From Rhodobacteraceae bacterium IMCC1909 (GTDB taxonomy: Bacteria > Pseudomonadota > Alphaproteobacteria > Rhodobacterales > Rhodobacteraceae): 64,000 nt of DNA. Shown here one piece after another: positions 9,285-18,564 of the stretch. Position 1 is the first letter of the stretch. Every line of letters starts with the position of its first letter. The stretch is from contig JAPDHM010000001.1 in the NCBI GenBank assembly GCA_030704425.1, forward strand, positions 1,178,001 through 1,242,000, written 5' to 3'. A program made the position numbers and the translations under genes. The notes beneath the pieces are model-generated. The model saw only the letters and a program-made list of their open reading frames with translations, made no database searches and had not been told where the DNA came from.

Positions 9285-9587
9285 ATGGCGTCGAACACAC
9301 TCACACGGATGGATCTCAGTGAAGCGGTTTTCCGCGAAGTCGGACTGTCTCGCAATGAATCTGCCGATTTGGTGGAATCTGTTTTGAAGCATATTTCAGA
9401 CGCATTGGTCGCTGGCGAATCTGTAAAAATTTCATCTTTTGGCACCTTCGGCATTCGCGATAAATCCGCGCGTATCGGCCGCAACCCCAAAACGGGTGAA
9501 GAGGCCCCTATCACTCCGCGCAGGGTTTTGACCTTCCGCCCCTCGCATTTGATGAAAGACCGGGTTGCTAAAGGCAACAAAGGGTAA
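9285..9587 (+). CDS. ihfA: Integration host factor subunit alpha
   Basis: A 100-residue DNA-bending protein of the HU/IHF family. [20 protein letters not shown] and [21 protein letters not shown] form the two-stranded arm, and the Pro in GEEAPI is the residue that intercalates in the minor groove. The alpha subunit is chosen because of its usual place after fabH and before a merR gene in alphaproteobacteria. A purine-rich ribosome site (AAGGGGGAA) precedes the ATG. Confidence 0.95.
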   Translation: MASNTLTRMDLSEAVFREVGLSRNESADLVESVLKHISDALVAGESVKISSFGTFGIRDKSARIGRNPKTGEEAPITPRRVLTFRPSHLMKDRVAKGNKG

Positions 9588-9592
9588 TCAAC

Positions 9593-10285
9593 TTGGCTAA
9601 ATCGCCAGAAGCTTTCAGAACCATAAGCGAAGTTGCGACATGGCTTGGAACACAGGCGCATGTACTGCGATTTTGGGAAAGCAAATTTGACGCCGTCGCC
9701 CCCGTGCAACGCACAGGGGGGCGGCGATATTATCGCTTGGAAGATATGCTCTTGCTGGGGGGAATAAAATTCCTCCTTTATGAACAGGGTATGACCATCA
9801 AAGCCGTGCAAAATCTCCTGAAAGTTGAGGGAGTGGCACATGTGCAGAGCTTCTCGCCTGCCATTCATAGTACGACACAACAAGCAGATCCACCCCCCAA
9901 GGCCGCTCAAGAAACAGCAGCCGCGCCGACAGAAAATGTGGTTGATCTGCAATTTGATCCGATAAAACTGAGCCAATCTGTTGTATTGGGCGCACGCGAA
10001 GAGCGCGCTGAGGATGGCAATCAGCTGCTGTTGTTTCCAGAATTGGCAGATGAGGCGCCGCCAGCAGATACAAAAGTCGCGCCGATGCGTCCCGATCCTG
10101 CCCCCGTCAAGGCCTTGGGCACAGATTTGCCGACCAAGGATCCAGAGCTCACCAGTTTTCCAGGCACCGCCGGGCTGATAACACAGGTCCTGCAACTGCC
10201 CACTGACACCCGCCGCGCCGCCCTCCGGTCGTCACCAAAGATTATTGATGAATTGCGCGCCTTGCAGGCAAAGATGAGCACATAA
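9593..10285 (+). CDS. MerR-family transcriptional regulator
   Basis: The N-terminal ~75 residues form a MerR winged helix-turn-helix ([20 protein letters not shown], then [21 protein letters not shown] and [10 protein letters not shown]). The rest is low-complexity, Pro/Ala-rich linker with a short C-terminal helix ([17 protein letters not shown]); no ligand-binding Cys cluster is visible. The total is 230 residues. The start is TTG at 9593, five bases after the ihfA stop, so it is probably translated by coupling. This merR behind ihfA is a fixed partner in Rhodobacteraceae; its target is unknown. Confidence 0.88.
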   Translation: MAKSPEAFRTISEVATWLGTQAHVLRFWESKFDAVAPVQRTGGRRYYRLEDMLLLGGIKFLLYEQGMTIKAVQNLLKVEGVAHVQSFSPAIHSTTQQADPPPKAAQETAAAPTENVVDLQFDPIKLSQSVVLGAREERAEDGNQLLLFPELADEAPPADTKVAPMRPDPAPVKALGTDLPTKDPELTSFPGTAGLITQVLQLPTDTRRAALRSSPKIIDELRALQAKMST

Positions 10286-10347
10286 GTGAAATTCGAACAT
10301 ATAATAGGCTTGCTCCCGTTGCCGGGATTGATATACGACTTCATGTT

Positions 10348-10424
10348 CGGGCTATGGCGCAGCCTGGTAGCGCGTCCGTCTGGGGGACGGAAGGTCGCAG
10401 GTTCGAGCCCTGCTAGCCCGACCA
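10348..10424 (+). tRNA. tRNA-Pro (anticodon GGG)
   Basis: The 77-base cloverleaf has acceptor stem CGGGCTA/TAGCCCG, anticodon stem TCCGT/ACGGA with loop CTGGGGG, anticodon GGG at 10382-10384, T-arm GCAGGTTCGAGCCCTGC and an encoded CCA end. A terminator follows at once. Confidence 0.96.
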
Positions 10425-10430
10425 ATAAAC

Positions 10431-10463
10431 AACCGCCCTGCCCCATGGCATGGGCGGTTTTTT
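10431..10463 (+). terminator. Rho-independent terminator after tRNA-Pro
   Basis: AACCGCCC (10431-10438) pairs with GGGCGGTT (10452-10459), followed by six T. It lies just after the tRNA and before dcd. Confidence 0.85.
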
Positions 10464-10481
10464 GAGCTTAAGAGGTCCTCA

Positions 10482-11555
10482 ATGCGCCAAGGTGTCATCC
10501 CAAGTCATATGATTGAAACTATGGTTGCTAAGGGCCATATTTCGATTTCTGAACCGCTGCAAGATGATCAGGTGCAGCCCGCCTCGCTCGATCTGCGTTT
10601 GGGACATACTGCCTACCGCGTCAGAGCGTCCTTTCTTGCGGGACAGGCTGCCACAGTCGCAGAGCGGTTGCGCGAATTTGAAATGCATAGAATTGACCTG
10701 TCCGAAGGCGCCGTCTTGGAAAAAGGATGTGTTTACCTCGTGCCGCTTATGGAAGGGCTCGGCCTGCCGCCAGATATAGAGGCCGTGGCCAACGCAAAAT
10801 CCTCGACCGGGCGATTGGATCTGTTGACACGAACCATCACCGATCACGGCAAGGAGTTTGACCGAATTGTCAAAGGCTATAGCGGACCGCTCTATGCTGA
10901 AATTTGCCCCCGCTCCTTTTCAGTTTTGGTGCGGCCCGGCATGCGCCTCAATCAGATTCGCTTTCGCCTGGGTCATGCGGTGCTCGGCGATGATGCGCTC
11001 ACAGAACTGCATGCGCAAACGCCTTTGGTCTCGGGCGAGGCTGTGATCCAAGATGGGCTTGGATTCTCTGTGGACCTCAGCGCCAGTCGCAATGGACTCG
11101 TAGGCTATCGCGCCAAACCGCATACCGGCGTGATCGATCTTGGCAAAATTGGCGCCTATGATCCGGCTGATTTTTGGGAAGAAATTCGCACGGAGGATCA
11201 GCAGATTATACTGGACCCGGGAGCGTTCTACATATTGGTGAGCCAAGAGGCCGTGACAATACCGCCTGAATATGCCGCTGAAATGGCCCCTTATTTAGCC
11301 ATGGTCGGCGAGTTTCGCGTGCATTACGCAGGTTTTTTTGACCCTGGATTCGGCCATGCCGCCGCCAATGGGCAGGGCAGCAGAGGGGTTTTGGAAGTCC
11401 GCTGCCATGAGGCGCCCTTTGTCTTGGAACACGGGCAAGTTGTTGGACGATTGGTCTATGAGGCGATGCTTGAAACACCCAGCCAGCTTTACGGGCGCGA
11501 GATCGCCTCAAACTATCAAGGGCAAGGGCTAAAACTGTCGAAACATTTTAAGTAG
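10482..11555 (+). CDS. dcd: 2'-deoxycytidine 5'-triphosphate deaminase (long alphaproteobacterial form)
   Basis: Deaminates dCTP to dUTP, feeding dTMP synthesis. At 357 residues it is the long DCD form found in alphaproteobacteria, about twice the length of the E. coli enzyme. The N-terminal half has QPASLDLRLGHTAYR and the core NAKSSTGRLDLLTRTITD; the second half repeats a dUTPase-like jelly roll (KPHTGVIDLGKIGAYDP, HYAGFFDPGFG, VLEVRCHEAPFVLEHGQVV). It fits with nrdJ and dgt elsewhere in the window as a nucleotide-supply gene. Confidence 0.92.
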   Translation: MRQGVIPSHMIETMVAKGHISISEPLQDDQVQPASLDLRLGHTAYRVRASFLAGQAATVAERLREFEMHRIDLSEGAVLEKGCVYLVPLMEGLGLPPDIEAVANAKSSTGRLDLLTRTITDHGKEFDRIVKGYSGPLYAEICPRSFSVLVRPGMRLNQIRFRLGHAVLGDDALTELHAQTPLVSGEAVIQDGLGFSVDLSASRNGLVGYRAKPHTGVIDLGKIGAYDPADFWEEIRTEDQQIILDPGAFYILVSQEAVTIPPEYAAEMAPYLAMVGEFRVHYAGFFDPGFGHAAANGQGSRGVLEVRCHEAPFVLEHGQVVGRLVYEAMLETPSQLYGREIASNYQGQGLKLSKHFK

Positions 11556-11588
11556 CCAGCCGCGGCGTCTTGGCCCCGCAGAGCGTAT

Positions 11589-11774
11589 TCAAAAGCGCCG
11601 CATGCGTTTGGCGGTATTCGCACTGTATCTCAAGCGCTTTTTCTGGTCGGCAGAGAGATCTTTATCCTCGGGCTTTTTGCGCCCTTTCGTGGCAGCATCA
11701 ATACCTTTGTTGATACCAAGCGTCATCAAACGACGAATGACAATGTTTATAAACATATTAATATAACGGTCCAT
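11589..11774 (-). CDS. Small basic conserved protein (61 aa) overlapping scpB
   Basis: The ATG at 11774 begins MDRYINMFINIVIRRLM and the protein ends in a Lys/Arg-rich tail (AKRMRRF). The start overlaps the scpB stop by 17 bases, and GAGGAA lies shortly upstream, so it is probably read by coupling as the last gene of the scpA-scpB operon. A hydrophobic or amphipathic N-terminal helix is followed by a highly charged segment. No function is known to me; I recall similar small proteins in this position in Rhodobacteraceae, but could not check. Confidence 0.65.
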   Translation of the reverse strand: MDRYINMFINIVIRRLMTLGINKGIDAATKGRKKPEDKDLSADQKKRLRYSANTAKRMRRF

Positions 11775-12426
11775 CCTCGGGTTCCTCAATTGCGTCATCA
11801 AATAAATTTTCTTGTAATTCTGCATCCGTTTGCGGCTCAGGTAAAGCCTCTGCGCCTGGTGCGGGGCGGTTCTCAAGCAAGCCGGCGGCCCGCAGCTCTT
11901 TAAGACCCGGCAAATCGCGAGCGTTTTCCAATCCAAAATGATCAAGAAAACACTCAGTGACCACAAATGTGACCGGACGACCGGGTGTCTGGCGTCGACG
12001 ACCAATTTTGATCCAGTCCAATTCGAGCAGCTGATCCACCGTGCCGCGGCTGACAGCAACACCCCGGATCTCTTCAATTTCTGCGCGAGACACGGGTTGA
12101 TGATAGGCAACAATAGCCAAAGTCTCGATCGCTGCCCGCGATAATTTTCGAGTTTCCACAGTCTCCCGCTGCATTAAAAAGCCCAGATCAGGCGCGGTGC
12201 GAATGGTCCAGGCATCTTGAACCTTGACCACAGAGACACCGCGGCCCTCATAGCGCTTTTGTATATTCTTCACCGCAATGAGAGGTTCGCATCCATGCGG
12301 CATCCGCCCTGCCATTTCCCGCAGTGAGACCGGCTCTGCCGAGGCAAATAAAATAGCCTCCACCATGCGCTCTTGCTCCGCGATGGGCGGTGCCTCGAAC
12401 AGGCTTTCTTCTTGGGTGTCATCCAT
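11758..12426 (-). CDS. scpB: Segregation and condensation protein ScpB
   Basis: ScpB is the winged-helix accessory subunit of the SMC condensin complex that compacts and segregates the chromosome. Landmarks are MVEAILFASAEPVSLREMAGRMP, then RKLSRAAIETLAIVAYHQPVSRAEIEEIRGV and a C-terminal FLDHFGLENARDLPGL. The ATG at 12426 (MDDTQEE) is chosen because it overlaps the scpA end by only eight bases; an upstream ATG at 12468 is possible. An acidic tail follows. Confidence 0.93.
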   Translation of the reverse strand: MDDTQEESLFEAPPIAEQERMVEAILFASAEPVSLREMAGRMPHGCEPLIAVKNIQKRYEGRGVSVVKVQDAWTIRTAPDLGFLMQRETVETRKLSRAAIETLAIVAYHQPVSRAEIEEIRGVAVSRGTVDQLLELDWIKIGRRRQTPGRPVTFVVTECFLDHFGLENARDLPGLKELRAAGLLENRPAPGAEALPEPQTDAELQENLFDDAIEEPEDGPLY

Positions 12427-13207
12427 CGCGATCCGCCCTTTTGATCTGAATAGGTGAGAAAATTTCATCCTGCCGTATGACGATTTTTCCTTCTTTGGCC
12501 AGCTCTAAAGAGGCAGCAAAAGTTGACGCGGTGGCAGATCGTCGTTTTTTGGGATCATCGGTCCAGCCATCGGGCAGATAGGAGACAATATCGGTCCAAT
12601 GACCCGAAAAACCAATCAGACCCCGCATGCGTTGCAGAGCTTGTTCCATAGTAAACACAGAGTCGCGGTCCATCACAAACGGACGAAAATCGTCGCGCGT
12701 GCGGATGCGCGCATAGCCCTGCATCAAATCCAAGAGATTGGCCGTGTAATGCACAGTCTTCCGGCGTGTCACATCTTCCGTCACCCCGCGCACAAAGCGA
12801 TCACGCCCCAAACGGTCCCGCGCCATCAATTTCGCCGCAGCATCGCGCATCGCCTGCAGCCGCTCGAGTTGAAACGCCAGATGCGCCGCCAACTCGTCCC
12901 CCGTCGGGCCGGCCATAGTCGGATCCGGGGGCAGAAGCAGCCGCGATTTCAAGAAAGCCAGCCAAGCGGCCATGACGAGGTAATCGGCGGCCAATTCGAT
13001 GCGCAGCTCACGCGCTTTTTCAATAAAGTTAAGATATTGAACAGCAAGATCCAAAACGGAAATTTTCCGCAGATCCACTTTTTGCGTACGCGACAGTGAC
13101 AAAAGTAAATCCAATGGCCCTTCGAACCCATCGACATCAACGATGAGCGTCTCAGCCTGCACGCGTTCCGCGACAGATTGATGGTCAAATAATTCTTCTT
13201 GCATCAC
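12419..13207 (-). CDS. scpA: Segregation and condensation protein ScpA
   Basis: ScpA is the kleisin that bridges the SMC heads and binds ScpB. The 262-residue protein has the kleisin N-terminus (FEGPLDLLLSLSRTQKVDLRKIS, LAVQYLNFI) and the middle AADYLVMAAWLAFLKSRLLLP, with the C-terminal winged helix region SATASTFAASLELAKEGKI. Its ATG overlaps the nagZ stop in ATGA, showing translational coupling in the nagZ-scpA-scpB run. Confidence 0.95.
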   Translation of the reverse strand: MMQEELFDHQSVAERVQAETLIVDVDGFEGPLDLLLSLSRTQKVDLRKISVLDLAVQYLNFIEKARELRIELAADYLVMAAWLAFLKSRLLLPPDPTMAGPTGDELAAHLAFQLERLQAMRDAAAKLMARDRLGRDRFVRGVTEDVTRRKTVHYTANLLDLMQGYARIRTRDDFRPFVMDRDSVFTMEQALQRMRGLIGFSGHWTDIVSYLPDGWTDDPKKRRSATASTFAASLELAKEGKIVIRQDEIFSPIQIKRADRDG

Positions 13208-14199
13208 CGGAACTCACCCAACAGTGCGTCAAATTCGGCTTTCACTTGCTGAATGTCAACAGGCTGCGCGTCGGGCCGTTGCGCCAAGACCTGCGCCACC
13301 CGCATCTGACTTGGCCCGGTCAACTCCTCGGTGCTTTCGGCCAAGAGCTGCATCTGATCCATCTGCCCGTTACAATGCAAAACAATATCGCACCCCGCCG
13401 CCAGCGCCTTTTGCGCCCGCAGATCCAAGGGACCGGACAAGGCTTCCATTGAAATATCATCCGTCATCAACAGTCCAGAAAATCCGATATGTTTGCGGAT
13501 GATGCCAATCATCGCCGTCGACTGCGTGGCCGGATGGGTGGGATCTAAATCTTCGAACACCAAATGCGCCGTCATGCCCATATCAATCATATTGAGCTGG
13601 CGAAAGGCTTCAAAATCATGGCGCTCCAGGCGGCTACGATCTTCAGGCACGCGTGGCAGGTCCAAATGCGAGTCCAAGGTGGCGCGTCCATGGCCTGGAA
13701 TATGTTTCAAAACGCCCGATACGCCCCCATGCCGCAAACCTTGATGCAGCGCGCGCGCATGGGTGACAACCGCAGAAAGCGAGCTTCCATAGCAGCGATT
13801 TTTGAGCACGGCATGGGTGTCGGCTTGGGCAATATCTCCAAGAGGTGCGCAATTGCTATCAATCCCGCAACTGCGCAGGTTCTCCGCGATCAATCGGCCC
13901 CGCAACCAAAACAGCCGTTCAGACTGGGGCGCGGCAGCCTGATCCAGCGCTGGCGGAAATTCGAACCAATGCGGCGCGCCAAGACGCGACACCCGCCCCC
14001 CTTCTTGATCTATCATCACCGGCGCATGCCAGCCCACGGCCGCGCGCAAATCTGCGCACAGTTGGCGAATTTGCGCCGGGGTTCCAAGGTTGCGTGAAAA
14101 GAGGATAAAGCCAAAGGGTTGGACTTTTGTAAAAAACCGGCGCTCTTGCACCCCGAGAGAAGGACCTCGGCAGCCAAAAATGAATGGGGACAGGGCCAT
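13204..14199 (-). CDS. nagZ: Beta-N-acetylhexosaminidase NagZ (GH3)
   Basis: NagZ removes N-acetylglucosamine from anhydromuropeptides during cytoplasmic cell-wall recycling. The 331-residue single-domain GH3 protein has FGFILFSRNLGTP, the DQEGGRVSRL substrate loop, the general acid/base loop KHIPGHGRATLDSHLDLP and the nucleophile in MTDDISMEALSG. There is no signal peptide, as expected. The pathway partner anmK lies at 57.5-58.6 kb in this window. Confidence 0.95.
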   Translation of the reverse strand: MALSPFIFGCRGPSLGVQERRFFTKVQPFGFILFSRNLGTPAQIRQLCADLRAAVGWHAPVMIDQEGGRVSRLGAPHWFEFPPALDQAAAPQSERLFWLRGRLIAENLRSCGIDSNCAPLGDIAQADTHAVLKNRCYGSSLSAVVTHARALHQGLRHGGVSGVLKHIPGHGRATLDSHLDLPRVPEDRSRLERHDFEAFRQLNMIDMGMTAHLVFEDLDPTHPATQSTAMIGIIRKHIGFSGLLMTDDISMEALSGPLDLRAQKALAAGCDIVLHCNGQMDQMQLLAESTEELTGPSQMRVAQVLAQRPDAQPVDIQQVKAEFDALLGEFR

Positions 14200-14212
14200 A
14201 ACAGACCCTGCC

Positions 14213-15100
14213 CTAGTTCATCGTCACAGAATAGCATTCCGCATTCTGCCGATTGAGCGCGGTGCACAGGCGCCGCGCCTCCTCTTGATCTGCAAAGCCA
14301 TGAACCCGAAGGCGATAAATGGTGCCTCCGCCGACCTCTGCCTGCAAAATCACATGGGGTTTACCCACTAAATAGTCCCCATGGCGCTCGGAGAGATCGG
14401 CCCAAGCTTGCTGCGCGATGGCGGCACTGTCAAAGGCTCCCAATTGCGCCATCGGCGCACCGCGAACAATCTCACCGGTCGGGATATTTGGCGGTACGGC
14501 CCGTGGTGCAGGGCGCGAGACCACCACAAAGGGGCGCAACCGCGGGCGCAACGATTGGGTCAGGCCAGAGCCCCCTGACGCCGGAATGACGGCAGCCGGA
14601 GCCTCCGTCACAGCTCCGTTGACCGTGCCAGCCGCAAGCATAGCGGCCAAGCTCTCCGCCGTCTCGTCAATGATGAGAGCCTCCGCAGGATCCATAATCG
14701 GTTCTGGCAGCACCGCAGACGCGGGTGCCTCAGCAGCCGCAGTGTCACGGGTCAAGAGCGACTGGATAGGCTGATCTTCAGCTTGCAGATTGATCGGCCG
14801 CGGGGCCAATTGTAGCGGGTCATTTGTCGAACCGATGACTTGACTTCCGGCCACTTCATTTACGGTAAGACCCTGATGCGCCACCAGAAGTCCACCGGGA
14901 TCTTCAGGGGCGACCCGCGCCGGACCTTCCAAAGCGCGCACCACGGGAACGCCAGAGCTGTCCCGCAGAACAGTTTGCGCCCCCCAAGTGACAATTCCAC
15001 CAAAGACCGCTAAAGAAATAACGGCTCCAACTATATTCGCATAGGCTGCAGCATTGAACTGCTCGGAGTCCCCCTGCGCCTCATAGGTCGCGTTTGCCAT
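14213..15100 (-). CDS. SPOR-domain protein, membrane-anchored
   Basis: A 295-residue protein with a short cytoplasmic N-terminus, one transmembrane segment at about 20-40 (YANIVGAVISLAVFGGIVTW), a Pro/Ala-rich periplasmic linker, and a C-terminal SPOR domain (PMAQLGAFDSAAIAQQAWADL to EEARRLCTALNRQNAECY). SPOR domains bind denuded glycan strands at the division septum. It lies between argS and nagZ, in what appears to be one long minus-strand operon. Confidence 0.9.
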   Translation of the reverse strand: MANATYEAQGDSEQFNAAAYANIVGAVISLAVFGGIVTWGAQTVLRDSSGVPVVRALEGPARVAPEDPGGLLVAHQGLTVNEVAGSQVIGSTNDPLQLAPRPINLQAEDQPIQSLLTRDTAAAEAPASAVLPEPIMDPAEALIIDETAESLAAMLAAGTVNGAVTEAPAAVIPASGGSGLTQSLRPRLRPFVVVSRPAPRAVPPNIPTGEIVRGAPMAQLGAFDSAAIAQQAWADLSERHGDYLVGKPHVILQAEVGGGTIYRLRVHGFADQEEARRLCTALNRQNAECYSVTMN

Positions 15101-15170
15101 GTTGCCTCACTGCCCGGGTCGTGGCCCAGATCTTCTGACACTGCCTCATTCACACCCGCGTCGGCGCATT

Positions 15171-16916
15171 TTATCGCATTTCTTGCGCAGGTTGCACGCC
15201 CAGGATACCCAAACCGTTGGAAATAACAACCGCAGTGGCACGAATCAGCGCAATTTTTGCTTGGCTTGTGGCCAGATTGCCCTCTTGAAGAAAGCGCAGT
15301 TCAGGATGTTCATTGCCTTTATTCCACAAAGCATGGAATTCTGAAGCTAAATCATAGAGATAAAACGCAATGCGATGTGGCTCATTTGAACGGGCGGCAA
15401 TTTCAATCAGTCGCGGAAACTCGGCCAACTTTGCGGCCAAAGTCAGCTCGGCGGCGTCCGTGAGCCCCGCAAGATCCGCGGCCTGTAATACGGCGTCTTC
15501 CACCGCAACCCCTGCCAGCTGCGCTTTGCGCATCACAGAGCAAATCCGAGCATGGGCATATTGCACATAGAACACAGGGTTCTCTTTGGTTTGCTCCATC
15601 ACCTTATCAAAATCGAAATCTAAGGGCGCGTCATTTTTGCGGGTGAGCATGACAAAACGAGTGGCGTCAGCGCCGACTTGATCGACCAAATCCCGCAGAG
15701 TGACAAATGTCCCCGCGCGTTTCGACATTTTAAACGGCGCGCCGTTTTTGAACAGTTTCACCAATTGCGTCAGCTTGATATCAAGTGAGGTTTTGTCATT
15801 TGACAGCGCGGAGACCGCCGCCTTCATCCGTTTGACATAGCCGCCGTGATCGGCACCGAAGACATCAATCAGCTGGTCAAAGCCGCGCTGCACCTTGTCA
15901 TAGTGATAGGCTATATCGGGGGCGAAATAGGTCCAACTGCCATCAGATTTCTGCACCGGCCGGTCCACGTCATCGCCGTGATCGGTCGAGCGAAACAAGG
16001 TCTGCTCACGCGGCTCCCAATCTTCCGGTTTCTTGCCCTTTGGCGGCTCCAAGACCCCTTGATAAATCAAACCTTTCGACTTCAAATCTTCAATTGCAGC
16101 CTCAATAAGGCCCGTGCCGTAGAGCGATTTTTCGGAGTAAAACACATCCATTTTGACGCCAAGCGCTAGGAGATCTTCGCGGATCAATTCCATCATTGCG
16201 AGGGTCGAAAACTCCCGCACATCCTCCAGCCAGAATTGCTCACCCTTCCCAAGATAACTATCCCCGACCTTTTCTTTCAGCGCCTGCCCCACGGCAATCA
16301 GATAATCGCCCGGATAGGTGCCATCTTCAAAGGCGACCTCTTGGCCATGGGCCTCAAGGTAGCGAAGGTAGACAGAGCGTGCCAAGACATCAACCTGCGC
16401 ACCACCATCATTGATATAATACTCGCGCGTAACGTCATAGCCGGCAAAATCCAGCATCGAGGCCAAAGCATCGCCGAACACCGCCCCACGGGTGTGGCCC
16501 ACATGCAAAGGTCCGGTGGGGTTGGCGGAGACATATTCAACATGCACCTTGATGCCGGCGCCAACTGTGGCCCGGCCATAGCCCGAGGGATCGGCCAAAA
16601 TTGCGCGCAAGACGTCGGCCCAAAGCGTTGAAGCGAGACGCAGGTTCAAAAACCCCGGCCCCGCCACCTCTACTGACGCCAAACGCGGGTCGGCAGATAG
16701 CAGCGTTGCCAATCTTTGTGCAATGTCGCGCGGCTTGCATCTCGAGGGTTTGGCCAAGACCATTGCGGCATTGGTTGCCATATCGCCATGGGCGGCATCG
16801 CGCGGCGGCTCGACGGTGACCGCATCAAAGCTGAGCCCATCAGGCAGGTCACCTTGCGCCTGCATCTGCTGCAGGCTGTCATTTACAAGGCTACGGATTT
16901 CGGCAAAAAGGTTCAT
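15171..16916 (-). CDS. argS: Arginyl-tRNA synthetase
   Basis: Charges tRNA-Arg. The 581-residue class I synthetase has the ArgS N-terminal additional domain, the HIGH-type motif in GPLHVGHTRGAVFGD, the FAPDIAYHYDK segment, the KMSK loop FKMSKRAGTFVT and the C-terminal DALR anticodon-binding domain (YLYDLASEFHALWNKG). It follows dgt by 48 bases on the same strand. Confidence 0.98.
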   Translation of the reverse strand: MNLFAEIRSLVNDSLQQMQAQGDLPDGLSFDAVTVEPPRDAAHGDMATNAAMVLAKPSRCKPRDIAQRLATLLSADPRLASVEVAGPGFLNLRLASTLWADVLRAILADPSGYGRATVGAGIKVHVEYVSANPTGPLHVGHTRGAVFGDALASMLDFAGYDVTREYYINDGGAQVDVLARSVYLRYLEAHGQEVAFEDGTYPGDYLIAVGQALKEKVGDSYLGKGEQFWLEDVREFSTLAMMELIREDLLALGVKMDVFYSEKSLYGTGLIEAAIEDLKSKGLIYQGVLEPPKGKKPEDWEPREQTLFRSTDHGDDVDRPVQKSDGSWTYFAPDIAYHYDKVQRGFDQLIDVFGADHGGYVKRMKAAVSALSNDKTSLDIKLTQLVKLFKNGAPFKMSKRAGTFVTLRDLVDQVGADATRFVMLTRKNDAPLDFDFDKVMEQTKENPVFYVQYAHARICSVMRKAQLAGVAVEDAVLQAADLAGLTDAAELTLAAKLAEFPRLIEIAARSNEPHRIAFYLYDLASEFHALWNKGNEHPELRFLQEGNLATSQAKIALIRATAVVISNGLGILGVQPAQEMR

Positions 16917-16964
16917 ATCATCATCCCAAAGTGAAGCTGACGTTTAGCAAATTTCACCGCAAGG

Positions 16965-18107
16965 TCAACGCGCAGCAAACAGCCGGTCATGCTCTTGTTG
17001 TGCAAAACGGTCCGTCATGCCGGCAATGTAATCGGCCACCAGCCGCGCGCGGGCCTTTTTATCGGGCAAATTCGAACTCTGCACGCCCCAATCCCCCGGC
17101 ATTTCCTTGGGAGTGCTCATGAAGACCTCGAACAAATCACGCACCACCTGCGCTGCATGTTCTCTTTGCACAACCACACGGGGCGCGCGGTACATGTTTT
17201 GAAACAAAAATCCGCGAATGACTTTAAGGTCGCTCCACAGCTCTGGGGAAAATTGCACAACCGCATAGTCCAGATCACGAATATCTTGAGCCGTGGTCGC
17301 GCCCGATTGTGCCAAAAGCGCCGCGCTGGTCCGCATGACATCTTCGACCATCACCCCGAAGACCCGGCGCAGAGCCTCGTGGCGCCGTCGGTGGGCATCC
17401 AATCCGCTGTAGAGCCGATCGACCTCCGCATAGGCAGGACCTACGATCGGAAGTTGCTCTGCCTGAGCGTCAGTAAACACGCCGGCCCTCAAACCATCGT
17501 GAAGATCATGGTTGTTATAGGCCACATCATCGGCCAATGCCGCAACCTGCGCCTCTGCGCTGGCATAGCTGTGCAGCTCCAGATCATGCTGCAAATTATA
17601 GTCAAGCAAGGCAGGCGGATGGGGCAAAGCTACGGGGCCGTTATGCTTTGCAATCCCTTCAAGGCACTCCCAGGTGAGGTTCAGCCCGTCAAACTGCGCA
17701 TAATGCTGCTCCAATGCGGTGACGATGCGTATAGCCTGGGCATTGTGATCAAAGCCGTCATAGGCTTTCATTTCCGCGTCCAGCGCATCCTCACCCGTGT
17801 GGCCAAAGGGCGTATGTCCAAGGTCATGCGCCAAAGATACCGCTTCTACCAATTCCTGGTTGAGACCCAAAGCCCCGGCGATTGTCCGTGCCACTTGCGC
17901 CACTTCAATGGAGTGGGTGAGACGCGTTCGAAAATAATCCCCCTCATGTTCGACAAAGACTTGGGTTTTATGTTTAAGCCGCCGAAAGGCGCTGGAATGG
18001 ATGATCCGGTCCCTATCTCTTTGGAAACAAGACCGAAAGGCACTTTCTTGCTCGTCAAACAAGCGGCCACGGCTGTCTTGCGGGTTGGATGCGAAACTTG
18101 CTGTCAT
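16965..18107 (-). CDS. dgt: Deoxyguanosinetriphosphate triphosphohydrolase-like HD protein
   Basis: A 380-residue HD-domain dNTPase. It has the FRRLKHKTQVFVEHEGDYFR leader typical of the short Dgt class, the metal His in RLTHSIEVAQVARTIAG, and the AHDLGHTPFGHTGEDAL motif with the His-Asp pair. It hydrolyses dNTPs to nucleosides and triphosphate, and so balances the pools fed by nrdJ and dcd. The long frame on the opposite strand is a shadow. Confidence 0.93.
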   Translation of the reverse strand: MTASFASNPQDSRGRLFDEQESAFRSCFQRDRDRIIHSSAFRRLKHKTQVFVEHEGDYFRTRLTHSIEVAQVARTIAGALGLNQELVEAVSLAHDLGHTPFGHTGEDALDAEMKAYDGFDHNAQAIRIVTALEQHYAQFDGLNLTWECLEGIAKHNGPVALPHPPALLDYNLQHDLELHSYASAEAQVAALADDVAYNNHDLHDGLRAGVFTDAQAEQLPIVGPAYAEVDRLYSGLDAHRRRHEALRRVFGVMVEDVMRTSAALLAQSGATTAQDIRDLDYAVVQFSPELWSDLKVIRGFLFQNMYRAPRVVVQREHAAQVVRDLFEVFMSTPKEMPGDWGVQSSNLPDKKARARLVADYIAGMTDRFAQQEHDRLFAAR

Positions 18108-18183
18108 GATTGCCCATCTTGTCGCCTGCTCTTGCAGCGCTTATATGAGAATTACCCGTTAATGTCATGTGAGCTTTTTACCA

Positions 18184-18510
18184 ATGTTGACCCTGCCTCC
18201 CAAAGTGACCGACCGCGCCTTTGAGCGGCTTGCCGAAATTTGCGCTCAGGCGCAGGGAAAATCTTTGCGCGTCGCGGTCGAGGGCGGCGGCTGTTCTGGC
18301 TTTCAATATGAGATCGCGCTGGATGAGCCAAAGCCTGACGATTTGGTCTTGTCAGGTCATGGTGAAACCGTTGTGATTGATGCGGTCTCCTTGCCATTTC
18401 TAGCCTCTGCGACCATTGATTTTAGAGAAGAATTGATTGGCGCGCGCTTTGTCATCGACAATCCCAACGCCTCTTCAAGCTGCGGCTGCGGTGTCTCTTT
18501 TTCGATGTAA
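18184..18510 (+). CDS. A-type iron-sulfur carrier (IscA/ErpA family)
   Basis: A 108-residue HesB-like protein with the three conserved cysteines: Cys37 in GGGCSGFQYE and Cys100 and Cys102 in the C-terminal CGCG. These hold or pass on Fe-S clusters. ATG 18184 is used; a GTG five codons upstream (18169) is the alternative start. The gene is divergent from dgt. Which apoprotein it serves cannot be told from the sequence. Confidence 0.92.
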   Translation: MLTLPPKVTDRAFERLAEICAQAQGKSLRVAVEGGGCSGFQYEIALDEPKPDDLVLSGHGETVVIDAVSLPFLASATIDFREELIGARFVIDNPNASSSCGCGVSFSM

Positions 18511-18564
18511 TCGCACCGCGATTGCTTTTTGCCCGCTCAAACCTCAAAGACTGCGATGGATCTC

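Noticed and set aside
9242-10195. 317-codon minus-strand frame over ihfA and merR
   Set aside because: It overlaps two clear genes and has biased, domain-free composition.
16989-18224. 411-codon plus-strand frame opposite dgt
   Set aside because: dgt has all HD motifs; the opposite frame has none of any family.
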